Counted from the first letter of the stretch, positions 47,430 to 59,779 are shown. The stretch is DNA of 64,000 nt from Phialocephala subalpina (GCA_900073065.1 FJOG01000017.1:354998-418997), one strand, 5' to 3'. Numbers and translations: made by a program. Notes: generated by a model from the sequence alone, not told the origin.

Positions 47430-49825
47430 ATGCCCCAGGACAGTAGGTTCATTGACAGCGTTTTGCGAGAAGGACATAGTTATGAGTAATGACATAATGG
47501 CAGAAGTGAACAACAGAGTGGCAGTAATGAGACGAATTCCCAAGTTCCAAGGTCCAAGAGACCTTACGTCTATCTCAAGAGATAGATGTCCCACATTTCT
47601 TAGGTCTTTGCATTTCCGTGAATCAGATCTCATGGCCGACCTGGACCCCATTCTCCACCTTGCAGGAGATTGCCATCCACTTGGTGGGGCTGATGGCTCA
47701 GGGAGCTCGGGGTCTCCTCTTCTGAGTAGCTCTCCTCATATCTCTTGCTGCTCCATCTTCCTTTTCCTCTTCCACAGACAAAAATCACAGCTTGACACCA
47801 GCCATCGTGCCAGGTATGCACAGTCATGACTTGCCACTGTTTAGATAAATGAGCTCTGGAATCTGAGGCTTCCCGGTCCTGCTCAACGGAAAGGACGCAG
47901 TGACAGTAATAGACAGGATGAGAGAGTGGAATGTGATCAAACACACTTGCGACGAAGCACCATCCAGCTCATCGGTGTTTCTTTCTTTAGACAGCTTTCT
48001 TCCACTAGGCCAACCTGAAGGCTATTAGCTAGTTATGCTTTGGTCTCAGAGGCAAAAGTAATCACCTGGGCTCTACACCTCCGTCATTAGGATACCTGAA
48101 GATTGACAGGAGCTATTATCGTACCATTGTACCTATGACTTTGCTGAGACCCTAAAGCTTCTCACAACAAAGTCTTCTGAGGTATGGATTTTGTCAAACA
48201 AGCCAAAGGAGGATCCACTGGAATGTCTTCGAAGAGCGAATCCTTGTTGAAGAGGGAACGCAACGAGGACCAACTGAGTATTGGAACTCTAGCCACATTA
48301 CTCTTGGTTATACCAGAGGGTTTTAAAGACGAAGAGAGATAGTACCGATAGAAGAGTTGAATTTGCTTGAACTTGATTCACGTAATTCACATTCAGACCC
48401 AAGACAATTCGAGTGGCATTCAGGCTTCAATCTCGCAGCCAATAAAACAGAAGTTGCAGGACTGGAGAGGTTTGTTTGTTCTTAGTACGTGACAAGCTCG
48501 AAGTGTAATTGGAGGCGGAAAGTGACAGATACCGTCTCCCGATTTCCGACAAAATGCAGAAAGGTGCATGGTGCATATTGTACAGTGCTATACAAGTGCA
48601 ACGGCCCGGGCCGTATTTGCCTAACTCGCAGGTCATCTGAATATATATACAGGAAGACGAAGCGCATTGCTGTATCCTTTCTTGGGTAATGACACCAAAA
48701 TACAAATTCACCCCAGAGATGCATATGCCTCTAAATGAACACCAGTCTCGTCTCTAATACACTATGCCAACAGTTGAACGCCCACTGCTTGCAAGCCGAA
48801 TAGCAGGAAAAAAATAATGATCAAGAAATGAAAACCTACAAAATCAAAAGATAACGCCGTCCAAGTATGCAACTGTCATAGGAACACTTCCATCGAGCGC
48901 GAAACTACCAGGGAAACTCCTAAATCCCGCGAAGACCCATACCAAAATCAAAATTTTAGGGACAACTGAAGTAACGCCAGATGAGAGCGGACTACGCTTC
49001 CAAGTTGGGCATTTTACTTCCAAGCTGATCTCTCGTATGATGCCGTACTTCATGTCACGACCCATTCCGACACCTCGAATCATCCAGGTACTGGGTCCTC
49101 GGAGCTGTCTTCATCATTACTGGTACCAGATGAAGTGCTATTGCTCTGGAGGCTGCTTTCGCGATTGCCAGGATTTGCGACTTCAGCGTCCCTTGAAGGT
49201 ATTGTGTCATGAAACCCCACTCCGTGTTCGAGTTGTTGAGCCAAAGGTGACATAGGTGAACAACTAGCTGCTGGAAGGTCAGGATTATGAAAAGTCAGGG
49301 CGTACGCCATGCTGAACGTTGTAGCAAAATGTTGCGCTGAATCAAGTCGTGTGTTTTCGTTGAAGGTCGTCGGTCCGTTATTCACTCGTTCTGCGAACTT
49401 GGTTGTAATCTCCCATATGTGCCGAGACATTCATTCATCTCACCATCTTACCCTGGGTGTTTGCTGTCGTGACTGTCCTTGCCCCCTTTCATATTCTCGC
49501 TTAACTCCTTTCAAGGCTCGCTAGAGTCAAAGACACACATGTCGCAAGCAATCACATTTCAACACACCTTCCCACTCCAACAACAAATTCGATTCACGAA
49601 AGTCATGCTATTGCCATGCTTACTTGTCCATGAATCGAATTTCTCTCCTTCCCCAGTCATAATGTGCTTCCACATGTTCGGCGCTGTCAAAACGTCCGCG
49701 CCTTCACCATCCTGTCTCTACCACTCTGCTCATTCAACTTTGATTAAGCACAAGCTCAATCACAATCATAGGTCACACACGCAAAGTTGACAACAGATTC
49801 TCGCAGCTCACGACAAACATCACCA
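47430..49825. other. Long intergenic region
   Basis: About 2.4 kb with no supported gene. ORFs around 47329-47829, 48427-48724 and 49080-49430 lack domain-like composition. It probably contains the ferroportin 3' UTR and the promoter of the next gene. Confidence 0.45.
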
Positions 49826-52348
49826 ATGTCCGACACACCATTGGGACAAGCAGATCGAGAACCAGATTTAGGCATCGCAATCACAACCGAAGAAGGAAAG
49901 AAAGTGGCGTGGAAACCAAGACCCCACGTCCCCTCCCTCTGGCCGACGATTAATCCTGGTCCGACGCCAGCAAACAGTCCATCCAAAGAGCAGGCTCTTG
50001 GAGGAGGATTGAGTAGGCCTTTTGACACTATGGTTGAGAGAGGAGCGAACGCACCTTTTACTGAGCCGGAAACTGCAGAGAATAGGGAGGGCGGGGTTAA
50101 GAGGCGATCGCGGGACGGAGCGGAAAAGGGGGAGGTAGAGGAGGAAGAGTGTAAGAAGACCAAAGTCCGAGACAGACTTCGACATTTGAAGAGCAAATTC
50201 ACGCAACGTTTGAAGGCCGATTCCGGCTCGAAGCGAAGAGGCACAATGACACAGCATAGAGGACTTGATCCTACTCTTTACATCATTCCCAACAAAACCG
50301 ACGAAACAACACCACAGAAGAGCAGGACCATCATGAAGAGCATCAAGAACTTCTGCCGTTCAGTCAAAGCCCAAAAGCCAAGAGCGCAATCTGGCAAAAC
50401 ATCCGAAAGCGTCACAAGAGCCAGCGAGCAAGCACCCTTCACTCATTCAAGTGGCACCACTTCCAACCGATGCGTCAAAAGCTGCTCAGAGCAAACTCCA
50501 TTTACTAACTTACCCCACACTCCTTCCGTCTCTGACTCGAATTTCAATTCACGTTCTCAGCAACATGGTCTGGCAGAGACGAGCCGCTCTCGCTCTTGCT
50601 CTCTTTCCTCAACCAACTCAACAGACACACCAAGACGACGTCCGGAAACTATCAGCAGCATGTCTTGTCAATCGCCATCACTTCTCGACAGTCCGCGCAT
50701 CCAGCGCTCTAGACTTATCGAGCAAAGAGCTAACGATATGATTACCGCCTCGCTTTCAACTTCTCCCGAAGGTTCAGGTCACCGCAACCCAAAAGCGAAC
50801 TGCAACCATCAAGGATGGAGATGGTGTTGCAAATGCAACGTCAAACGAGAGAGGAGAGTTCAGCAGGAAGGTAATACCGATATACCGCGAGATGCACAGT
50901 CTTTGACGACTTATTCTGACGAGTCCGATGAATCGCTGGTGAATGTGGTGGTCGACAGTCCCGTGATTGAAGACGACAGCCTCGTACGGATGAAGACGTA
51001 TGACTTGCACGTCTTGGACTCAGTTTTGATGGAGCGGAGCCAAAAACTACAGATCGATAACCAGAACCGCGTTCTTCAACTTCCTGGTGCGGCGCAACTT
51101 CGACAATCGACTAATAATCTTCAACTTGTTCGTTGCGCGCAAATTCAAAGAAGTCAATCAAACGTCGAAACCAACGAATATCATCGGCTTCTCGCACAGA
51201 TTGAGAGACCAACAAGCCCAAGACGACATACGGATTCCGAGATGCCTCAATCTTTCGAAACTGGTCGGCTACTGATGGACGATGAGATCAGTGAGCTGAA
51301 TATCCCTGGTCCTGCCCATCCTTCTTTCATCGGAAGACAGCTGGGAGCACTTGCGGCGCAACTTCAACATCTGCCAAAGTTGAATATTTCGTTGTCTGGT
51401 CACGCTTCCAAGAGCACGGCTAGCCCATTCGAGCAACAAGCTGCGGCAGTGAAGGAGATGAATGAAAAGCTGTTAAGCGTGAAGCTCGACGAGAACATGG
51501 AGGCCAGCGTCTACCAAGAGACAGAAGATAAACTGAAGGAGAGACAGGAGGAAAAGCTGGAAGAAGCCCTCAAGGAAGCCATAAACACCACGTTAGATGA
51601 GCCGTCATTAAAGCAGATCTCTGCCGAACACAACTTGCTGGACAACGCGTCAAACCACTCTCAGCCAATCTCGTTCACCACAGCTCGCTCATCGACTTCG
51701 ATCTCTGGCGACGCGTCGGCACCAATTGCGATCAACAAGGGCAAGAACAGACAATCGACCAACACTCTTGCAAGCTCTTATGTCGACGTCTTCCATGATG
51801 CTTGCTCTAGCCCAACGTACCCTCCTGCACCTCCCTCGTCTCCTAGCTCCGAGCATATTCCCGAAGAGTACAATCTCGCCTTCGTCCACAGTCCGACGTA
51901 CCCCGCCGCACCTCCATCATCCCCCAACGTCGAGGAAAACTTGGAAGACTATCATATCGCTTCCAGGCCAAGATACAAGCCAAGATCTCCCACCGCACCT
52001 CCCAATTCTCCCAATTCTCCCAATTCTGAGGACAACTTCGAAGATTACCACATCGCCGCCACCGCCAGCCCAATCTACCCAGTCGCACCACCCTCATCTC
52101 CTCACAGCATCAAAGCCAAGAGCCCTCGCTCCTCCGACCTAAGAGTCTGGAACTACCCAACCCTAGACAGCTCGGCGACATCTCTGGACTTCGGCTTTCA
52201 CCCAACCCTTGAGACGATGCCTGGTTCGTGGCCTGAGAAGAATGGATTTGTTACCGTGGGTGAGCCTGATATAGAGAGTGAGGAGGGACAGGAAGGTCGA
52301 TCGTGGAGAGATTTCGATACTGGTTTGCCGATGGGAAGAGTCCACTAA
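49826..52348 (+). CDS. Large low-complexity hypothetical protein with Pro-rich repeats
   Basis: Single-exon frame of 840 residues from the ATG at 49826 (earlier in-frame start codons are TTG only). The first 130 residues are charged and Lys/Glu-rich (KKTKVRDRLRHLKSKFTQRLK); then Ser/Thr-rich segments. Near 320-350 there is a Cys/Trp/Lys patch (NCNHQGWRWCCKCNVKRER). A likely coiled-coil helix spans QETEDKLKERQEEKLEEALKEA. The C-terminal third holds four imperfect Pro-rich repeats of about 30-35 residues (see findings). I recognise no catalytic domain and assign no function. The long intact frame and even codon use support a real gene. Confidence 0.7.
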   Translation: MSDTPLGQADREPDLGIAITTEEGKKVAWKPRPHVPSLWPTINPGPTPANSPSKEQALGGGLSRPFDTMVERGANAPFTEPETAENREGGVKRRSRDGAEKGEVEEEECKKTKVRDRLRHLKSKFTQRLKADSGSKRRGTMTQHRGLDPTLYIIPNKTDETTPQKSRTIMKSIKNFCRSVKAQKPRAQSGKTSESVTRASEQAPFTHSSGTTSNRCVKSCSEQTPFTNLPHTPSVSDSNFNSRSQQHGLAETSRSRSCSLSSTNSTDTPRRRPETISSMSCQSPSLLDSPRIQRSRLIEQRANDMITASLSTSPEGSGHRNPKANCNHQGWRWCCKCNVKRERRVQQEGNTDIPRDAQSLTTYSDESDESLVNVVVDSPVIEDDSLVRMKTYDLHVLDSVLMERSQKLQIDNQNRVLQLPGAAQLRQSTNNLQLVRCAQIQRSQSNVETNEYHRLLAQIERPTSPRRHTDSEMPQSFETGRLLMDDEISELNIPGPAHPSFIGRQLGALAAQLQHLPKLNISLSGHASKSTASPFEQQAAAVKEMNEKLLSVKLDENMEASVYQETEDKLKERQEEKLEEALKEAINTTLDEPSLKQISAEHNLLDNASNHSQPISFTTARSSTSISGDASAPIAINKGKNRQSTNTLASSYVDVFHDACSSPTYPPAPPSSPSSEHIPEEYNLAFVHSPTYPAAPPSSPNVEENLEDYHIASRPRYKPRSPTAPPNSPNSPNSEDNFEDYHIAATASPIYPVAPPSSPHSIKAKSPRSSDLRVWNYPTLDSSATSLDFGFHPTLETMPGSWPEKNGFVTVGEPDIESEEGQEGRSWRDFDTGLPMGRVH
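51807..52110 (+). repeat. Imperfect Pro-rich coding repeats in the 840-residue protein
   Basis: Four units begin SPTYPPAPPSSP, SPTYPAAPPSSP, SPTAPPNSPNSP and SPIYPVAPPSSP; the first three are each followed by an acidic stretch (EEYNLAF, LEDYHIA, FEDYHIA). The DNA units have drifted in wobble positions, so selection at the protein level is likely. Confidence 0.8.
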
Positions 52349-53617
52349 GTTGGGGATTTGATGGATTTGGAATGGCGTTCTGGAGGAATGTTCCTGGCTT
52401 TGGGGGACAATGAGATGATGCATTCAATGGATTCGGTGGAACATGGCGTTTGGGATATGGGAGTGGTGGACTTTTCTAGTTCGTCTGGCTTTTCAAAAGT
52501 CCCGAGAGGACTGGGACACTGAGAACTTGAGGTTTGTGGAAGCTGGGCGGTATCATAAAAATGGCGTTTGGGATGCAAGGAGCGGTGGACTTCCATAGTT
52601 GTTGTCTGGCTTTACTCTGAATGTTCCGAGAAGGATGGGACATTGAAAACCTGGGGATTTGACGAAGCCATACTTGGAGGTCGAGGGGAGTAAAAGGCCA
52701 AAAAAGTTATACTTTCGATGTACGATAGGAAAAGAAACATGGATGGACCTTTCTGCAACACACTCACTTGGAGCATGCGAGCCAATGTCCCTTCCAATGT
52801 GGAACATTGAAAAGCAGTGTCCAAGAGCTCAAGGAGTCCAGCCAATTGGTTGTTACTGCCCAAAACTTGATTGGGTGCCAAGATATGCAGGTATGTTCGT
52901 GTTCAAATGTCCAGCAGCCCTCGGGACATCGTGCCATCAAACAATAATCATCCTACAGTCTGCGTACTCGATCAACCGATGTCATCACGACGGAGCCTCA
53001 AATTGACATGAGGTTGAAATAAACCAGGTGAGAAAAGAATTGGTTCCGAAAATTCCAGGCATTCGCAGCTCGATAAGCTCTCGTCGCCCGCCCAACAATC
53101 GCCGTAAACAAAACTTACATCCATGCTCTTGCAGCAAGATACCACACACTTCCTGCAAACCAAGAATTGAACCGTCACAAAACTTGCATACACCCACTCT
53201 GAAGTTCCCCTGCAAAGAAAAAGAACATTTGATTTGGTAATCTAGGTCGTATTCACAATACGTGGGTTGCCTGCGAAAGCTTCAGAGAGGAGGTCGGCCA
53301 ACCACCTGCATATTTCGAGAATTTCAACCACCCATTTTAAGTGCACCCTAAACTCCCCTTCCCCTTCTTGCATTCCTCACCTTACCACACACCCTTTCCT
53401 TCGAGAATTATTCAGTGACGATCTAATTCTGGGTGCGTGAGCATTCCAATTGATAGGAACGAGAATATCATCACGTTCGTTTATCGCAGCTTCGACTTGG
53501 TTGTCCGAGGTGGGGTTGGGTTCGCTGCAGCTCACACCGCCGGTACGAGAGCTTCTCTCGAGAGCTCAACGACAAGAATTACGACTCAATTCGAAAGGCG
53601 ACGACAATACCAATACG
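52349..53617. other. Intergenic with degenerate repeats
   Basis: About 1.27 kb between the 840-residue protein gene and the next start. The left part (about 52369-52670) holds imperfect tandem repeats. The right part is promoter and leader of the Cys/Thr-rich protein gene. No coding frame is accepted. Confidence 0.5.
52369..52670. repeat. Degenerate tandem repeat, unit about 118 bp
   Basis: Two copies start ATGGCGTTTGGGAT at 52443 and 52561 and stay alignable for about 105 bp, with substitutions and small indels (shared: GTGGACTT, GTCTGGCTTT, TGGGACA.TGA). A shorter, deleted copy starts near 52373. It looks non-coding and old. Confidence 0.75.
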
Positions 53618-54862
53618 ATGCGACTCTCACAAACCCCTCCAAGCTTGCTGAGCTTACTGCTCGTTGCGCTCTCGCAAATCAACACTGTTACTGCGGGACC
53701 ATTTCCTAAAGATCCATTGCACGATTTACTGGGCTTGGGATGGCTTCAACCACGAGACTGCGCATCCTACTGCGGTGCCCAAAACCAATACTGCTGTACA
53801 GCAGGACAAGCATGCTACACCAACGCCGCAAACGTCGCATACTGTAGCGCAGGAGCTGCAGTATCAGGATACGGAGTCTACACCACGACATGGACGGAAA
53901 CCGATCTGGTGACAAGAACCAGCACCTACAGTTCCTACTACCAAGTCGCAACCACAACCCAAGTCTGGTCCTCAGCCGGCACCTACACAGCCGCTCCCGC
54001 AATCTGCACCACAAGCCTAGGAGAATCCTCATGTGGAACAATTTGCTGTGCTGAGAATCAACGATGTGCGGTCGCTGGATCCTGCACTGCATATACATCG
54101 ACCTATGTAGCGACAAGCACCTACTCAGCTCCTCTCCGACCTACCTCCGGCGGCGTCTCAACACAAACATCAGTTATATCAGCTACCACAACCGCTCCAT
54201 TCATTCCCCCCGCCACAGCGAGCGGAACCACACTGCCAATCACCCCATCGAATGGTGGTGGTGGTCTCTCAGCTGGCGCAATTGCAGGAATCGTCATTGG
54301 TACAATAGCAGGCGTCATCCTCCTCCTCCTAATCTGCTTCTGCTGCATCGTCAAAGCCGGATTCGACGGTCTCCTCGCCCTCTTCGGCCTCGGTTCCAAA
54401 CGACGAGACCGTCGGGATCGCACCGAACGAGTCGAGGTCGTAGAACGCTACTCTCGCCATGGCTCCGGTACAGCTTCGAGACGAGATCAACACACAGGCT
54501 GGTTCGGAGGCGGATCACGCCCAGCTCGCGTCACGGAGTCGAGAAGAACGGAGAAGAAGAGCAGTGGGTTCGGAGGACTTGGGATGGTAGGAGCCGGGTT
54601 ATTGGGGATGGCGGCTATTCTGGGGTTGAAGAGGAGAGAAGATAGGAAGGCGAAGAGTAGTGCGGCGCGGAGTGATATAAGTAGTTCTTACTACACGGAT
54701 TCTTACACGGGTACTAGTGCTAGTGAGTAGCTCCTTCCCCCTTTCCCTCGCTTCTAAGACAGGGAATGAATACTGACGGATAAAACAGGCAGCGCAAGTT
54801 CAGATCGTCGAACGAGGGAATCTCGGGGAACACGCGTATCGCGCCACACTAGCCGGCGGTAA
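53618..54862 (+). CDS. Cys/Thr-rich single-pass membrane protein (Mid2-like layout)
   Basis: 392 residues in two exons (53618-54722 and 54789-54862, 66-nt intron). The start at 53618 gives MRLSQTPPSLLSLLLVALSQ, a clear signal peptide cleaved near TAG. A Cys-rich segment follows (CASYCGAQNQYCCTAGQACY), then a Ser/Thr/Tyr-rich region likely to be O-glycosylated, with a second Cys group (CGTICCAENQRCAVAGSC). One membrane helix spans about 219-243 (AIAGIVIGTIAGVILLLLIC), followed by an Arg-rich cytosolic tail. The layout resembles wall-stress sensors such as Mid2 and Wsc, though no WSC domain proper is clear. The function is inferred from layout only. Confidence 0.8.
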
Positions 54863-55737
54863 ATACACTTCACTTCTGAAATGGACATAAAATTTGCTTG
54901 CATATTTTCGGAGCGTATCATATTTCGGCGTTTGGGATGGGGTTTCGGCATGAATGAAAAGACTGTGGATACATGATGGGAGGATGAATCTACCAGGAAC
55001 GACGATTTGCTGATGCTGGAACGAAATTGGGGCATGTGGATGGATGATGGAACGTGCATATTGATGAATTGGAGCGGTTGGGGATATGGGAGGCCTTGTA
55101 TATTGTACCTTCTCCGAGCAGACTTCGGTCCAATAATGGATGTGATATGCGCTTGATTTTGTGATCTTAGTGTGAAACGTGACTGACGATTGGACGTGAT
55201 CCGGATGTTCAAACTAGGAGAGCTTCTAAGAGCTTTTTGGCGTTTGTAGTTACTCGCTCCCCAAAGATTGCCGGATATTGTTGCACTTGCTGTTCAGGAG
55301 CCTTTGCTGCAACGTGCTTTGAAGTGAGGTTACCAGAATTCGAAAATGCGGTATTGGTGTCTGCCTGTTAGTCTGGTGCATGGAAGTTGAATGTCTTTTC
55401 TAGGTCGAAGATTTGGCCAGAAAAGTGACCGCTGTAATGGTAAGGATGCACTTGCAAGTTCTCCCACTCGAGCTTGGAAAACGAAATGTCCACTCACAAC
55501 CCCCAGTATACCTTTCAATTCCCAGCCTCTGGTCGTATCCTCGCCACAGCTCCAGTACCGCTCATACCAATCATCCAATGTAAGCACGTAGAAGTGTTTG
55601 TTCGCAAGATTTTCATTCTGAGCACCTTGCTACATAACATGCAAATGCATTCATCAAAGTGCAGCCGGTATGCTCCGCTCCCCAGAGATGTTCATTTGCA
55701 ATGAAAGAAAACCAAGCCCACTCCAGTCCAGTCCAAT
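54863..55737. other. Intergenic between converging genes
   Basis: About 0.88 kb between two 3' ends. Apart from UTR sequence nothing is recognised. Confidence 0.45.
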
Positions 55738-56671
55738 TTACTCCTCCTCGATGTTGCCCTTCTCCGAAACGTACAGACCGTCCAAGAACTATTTCCTCGT
55801 TAGCACGTCAATTCAAACTCTAAACGTATAGGGCCGAGCATTTTCTTACCTTCCGGATATCCTTGTTTCGCACTCTGCAGATCTGTTGGATGTCCGCCGC
55901 GCTTTGTGAGACGTTCTCGAGGGAGTTACCGGACAGTTGCAGTTCATCCTTCTGTGTGGTGGAGGCTACAACATCGACACCTGGTTGCATGATGACTCTT
56001 CGGACGATCTTCTCACCGATGAAGTTTCTGTATGCTCATCAGCCTTTGCCTTCCCAAACCTGTACCCAAATCCCGCCATTCCAACCCCGCAAATCCATTC
56101 CCAGCCCAATTTCAGGTGTAATAAAATCGACATACCGGATCTCAACCTCGTACAGACCAGTCTCCGAGTTCTTGTCGACATTGACGTTGATGGGGAAATG
56201 TGCGTACACATATCTCATCTTGTACTTGAAGCCCTTCGTAACACCAATAATCAAGTTGTTGATGATAGTTCGGACTGTGCGGAGAGTAGCGACGTTCTTG
56301 CGGGCGCCGTGGTGGAGTTCGATGTTGATGACATCCTTCTTAGGATGAGAGAAGTTGACTGCCAGGTGGTTGAGGTTCTTGGTGAGCTTTCCTATAATTC
56401 CCTTCTTGTCAGATCTCCCCCCTTCTGCGCATGTTGGGACTAGAATTGGTATGTACCTCGTGGGCCTTCGACGGTGACCAGGCGGGATTTGATGCTGACC
56501 TTAACTGTGACAAGGACGTAGGGTCAGTAGTTATTCTTTTCCTTGCAGTTGATCCATCTTCAATTGCGATTTCCATCCTGCGTTTCCTCCTCCAGCACTC
56601 GAGAATTGGAACTGGTTGTACTCACCACCTTCAGGGACCTGCAAGGTCTCTTCGGAATGAATGTACTTCAT
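55738..56671 (-). CDS. RPL9: 60S ribosomal protein L9 (uL6)
   Basis: Cytosolic large-subunit protein uL6, 192 residues in five exons: 56626-56671, 56457-56504, 56136-56391, 55850-56027 and 55738-55788. The sequence [20 protein letters not shown] opens it; [19 protein letters not shown], then [20 protein letters not shown] and [17 protein letters not shown] are characteristic. It ends [16 protein letters not shown]. Introns of 121, 65, 108 and 61 nt are numerous for so short a gene, as is common for ribosomal protein genes in these fungi. Confidence 0.97.
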
Positions 56672-57092
56672 TTTGGACCTGTGTCGTTGGTCGTGATGGC
56701 GGGCGAGAGATTTCGAAGGTTTTAGATATCGCGATCAATTTTTAATCGGCAATGCTGTCTGTGTGGGCGACGCTAGCTTCGCTTGCCGACCCACCTATTT
56801 CACCCAATCAGGACCACCGCCGCTTCTCACGCCCAATACCCCTTGCTCTCAAGTCCTCTACAAAGTAGGAACACTTCAAAATTTCCGCAACACGTACACT
56901 TGGGAGAAATTAAATTCGATAATATCCCACGTATCACGGGATATTCGTTTTAGAACTCGCCTTGAATGGTGAGGTTTTCAGAGAGGATTTTTCATTATTC
57001 GTCTCGATCATGAGCCACTAACGCTCGCCTTCAATAATGCAATGCTAGTCGCTCATTCTCTTTCAACGCCTGCCATGATCTCCGAATTCTCC
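56672..57092. other. RPL9 promoter region and DPP3 3' UTR
   Basis: A 421-bp gap. It holds the RPL9 promoter (compact, with a pyrimidine-rich segment near 56790-56850) and then the 3' side of DPP3. No gene. Confidence 0.45.
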
Positions 57093-59779
57093 TCAGATAT
57101 TTCTCTCTGCATAGCTCTTTATCATACCCTCAAGCGATGGTTCATACTCAACAAGAGACACTTTCCCGGTTGATTCATCCAAGAAGGTGTTCGCCTGAAT
57201 GAACACCTTTCTCGGTTGCTTGTTTGCCAGAACCTTTAACATATTAGCATTGCCGGTCTTTGAAAGTCCCAGTTCGTCGGGGACTTCGAAGGGGGGGAGC
57301 ATACCTGGTTCCTAATCTTCCCACCCCAAAACTCTGGCTCGACCTCGGTCATTTCAGCATACAGTTGGGTGCCTGCCTCACGATCTGCGGTCGACTTGTA
57401 GATATGAAGCTTCTGGAGATAGGCCTCGACCGCCTTTCGTCCCACAGTGGTAATCTTGCTTCGATCAAGCTTGATCGTGAGGTCGGAAAGATCCTCATTC
57501 TTGTAGTCAAGCTTACAGAAATCACCTGGTGCATCTAGAAAGCATTTAAGAATACTGAATCGAGCTTGTGAATGAGCCTGACCCCACTTCCTGCTCTTTG
57601 GGTCCCATAATTCCAGAGAAGCGAGACCAGCCCGTGCCATGGACAGGTATGCAGTGTAGAGGACATCTCCAGCTTCGCCTTCCATGTTCGCAGCACCATC
57701 GCCAAAACCGAAAATCTTGAGGATTTCGAAGTCACAGCTCAATGCCATGGCTACGTTTTCAGCCCGGCACTCCTCATAGCTTGCTGCAACGCTTCCGAAA
57801 ACGGAGCCCCACGTCTGGCCTGGCTTGTAGTAGGTAGCCACCGGCTTGTTTGTGATTGGACTGATCGGTGGTGATTTTTCGTCGAAATTGAACCTGCCAG
57901 GCTCGGTTTCCTGGAGTAATTTACCAGTACCGTGACCAAGCAGCTCATGAATACCGACTTGTACTTCAAAAGCAGCATCGCGATACTTTTGATAGATCTC
58001 CAGATCTGCCTCGGCAATGAATGGAATTTTCTCATTTGGAGCCTTGGCGCTCAGCACGTTACCCAGTGAGACATTCTTGAAGCCCTCAGACTGTCGGATA
58101 TCATCGTAATTTGGCTAAAGGGGCCATTAGCTAGAGTAATGTCCCACGGTTGAACAGACTTAGGGCTTACAATGTTGATACCAGCAGGAATTCCAGATCC
58201 AGCGAAGGAAAGAACCTCCAAACTAGTGAAGTCAGGGCTCAAGAACTTGTCCTTCTCAAAGTCCTTTGACCATGGGAGCTTTGGAATCATAGATTCAGCT
58301 GCATCAACCAAAGATCCAAAAGCTTTGGTTCGTTCCAAATTCACAGTCGCAGCAAAACCTAGTCCATCTTGTCAGTATGTAGGAAATTGATGAAACAGAT
58401 CACAACCTACCTTCCCATTCACCTCTGACGCCATGAGGATCTCTGTAAGTCTCAACAAAACCGATGTTCGATTCGACCATAGGACCTTTGTCTCTGATCC
58501 AGAATCTTTGAGCATTCTTGAAAGCCTCTAGAGATCCCTCTTCGAAAGACTTAGCATAAGCAAGTTGCATGTTCTTCTGGTTATCATTGGCAGAGTTCTC
58601 AGCAGCCTTCTTGTGATACTCCGCAATGAGCGCCATCTCCTTCGAGTGGTCTCCATAGACGAGTGTCAACTTGTGGCCTTTAAGTGATCCGCTGTCGATC
58701 TCGAATACTGTCTCCTTGCCTATATCACCCCCAGAAGCTGGGACTTGAGTTACAGCTGAGGCAATCAACAAGTCGAAGTTCCCGTCAGCGTTCTTTCTCA
58801 GTCTCGTGTTCTCCTGTTAGATTGGTCAGCTGATTCGTGTCTCTATTCATCGGTTTCAATCCCCCAGCCTTGCTTGGACTTTGTCACATTCTAAGCAGGA
58901 CCCATATACCACATTCAGGAAAGCAGCATGGCATTGGCCAATGATTGCACTTGCTAAAAGACTCTGTGCTCGGGAAGCACCGGGCGGGAATTGGAAGTTG
59001 AGAACGTTATGCCTAAAAATGAAAGCAAGGAAATGTTACATACCACAAGCAGTCCCTTCTTTTCCAAGAAGTCCGAAACAGCACTAATATCTGCCTTGGT
59101 AATTCCCTTGGACTCTGGATAATATGTAGTCATATGCCCCTAGACAGATGTTAGTATGACTGATCCTAGACGTTCAAACACAGTTTATTGCCTCGTCCAA
59201 GTAGCCCAAATGCATGATACCAGAGTTATCGCTTGAGAATATGGCCCCCTTCGTTGCCTTGTAGTGTTCTCCCGCCTTTGACGAAACGGCCGCCAAAGCT
59301 TCAAATGCCTTCTCATCACATCGAGGTACAAACTTAGCATCCCCAAAGCCTTTGTAGTTTCCACAGTTGCCTAGGAATTGTGCTGCATATTCGAGGAAGT
59401 GCTGAAGGTCTTCAGCGGTGATGCCGGCCTTTTCTTGGAGGGTTTTCCAGTCGCCATTACTGGTCTTGTAGAGCTCGATTATGAAATCATAAATGTCCTC
59501 GGATTCTGGGGACACTTGGCGTAAGGTAATCCGAGTACCCGTGAATGCAGCTCTAATGAAGTGTTAGCTTCTGCTTTTGGGACAATATATACCTCGTCTG
59601 TCTGACATATCTGACCCAATCCTCGTGTCTCGCTATCCAGGGAAGTCCTCGTACCTGCTAATGAAGTGCGAATAGCGAGCCTGTTCGTTTGTCAAGGCAT
59701 CAAAGTGCTTCTTGATGGCTAGGTTCACAGTCGAAGGCGGACTGTCAGCCAGGAAGTTCTTGAGCTCCTGGGTATTCAT
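57093..59779 (-). CDS. DPP3: Dipeptidyl peptidase III, M49 metallopeptidase
   Basis: Zinc exopeptidase that removes dipeptides from short oligopeptides, mostly in the cytosol. Seven exons (59655-59779, 59192-59552, 59044-59139, 58411-58813, 58171-58358, 57305-58114, 57093-57233) give 707 residues from the ATG at 59779. The zinc motif HELLGH is at about 447-452 and the second M49 motif EECRAE at about 505-510, so the catalytic set is intact. Other family segments: [58 protein letters not shown]. Intron 2 (59140-59191) starts with GC instead of GT. Intron 3 is 230 nt. Upstream in-frame ATGs at 59839 and 59974 would add a basic leader (see findings). Confidence 0.93.
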
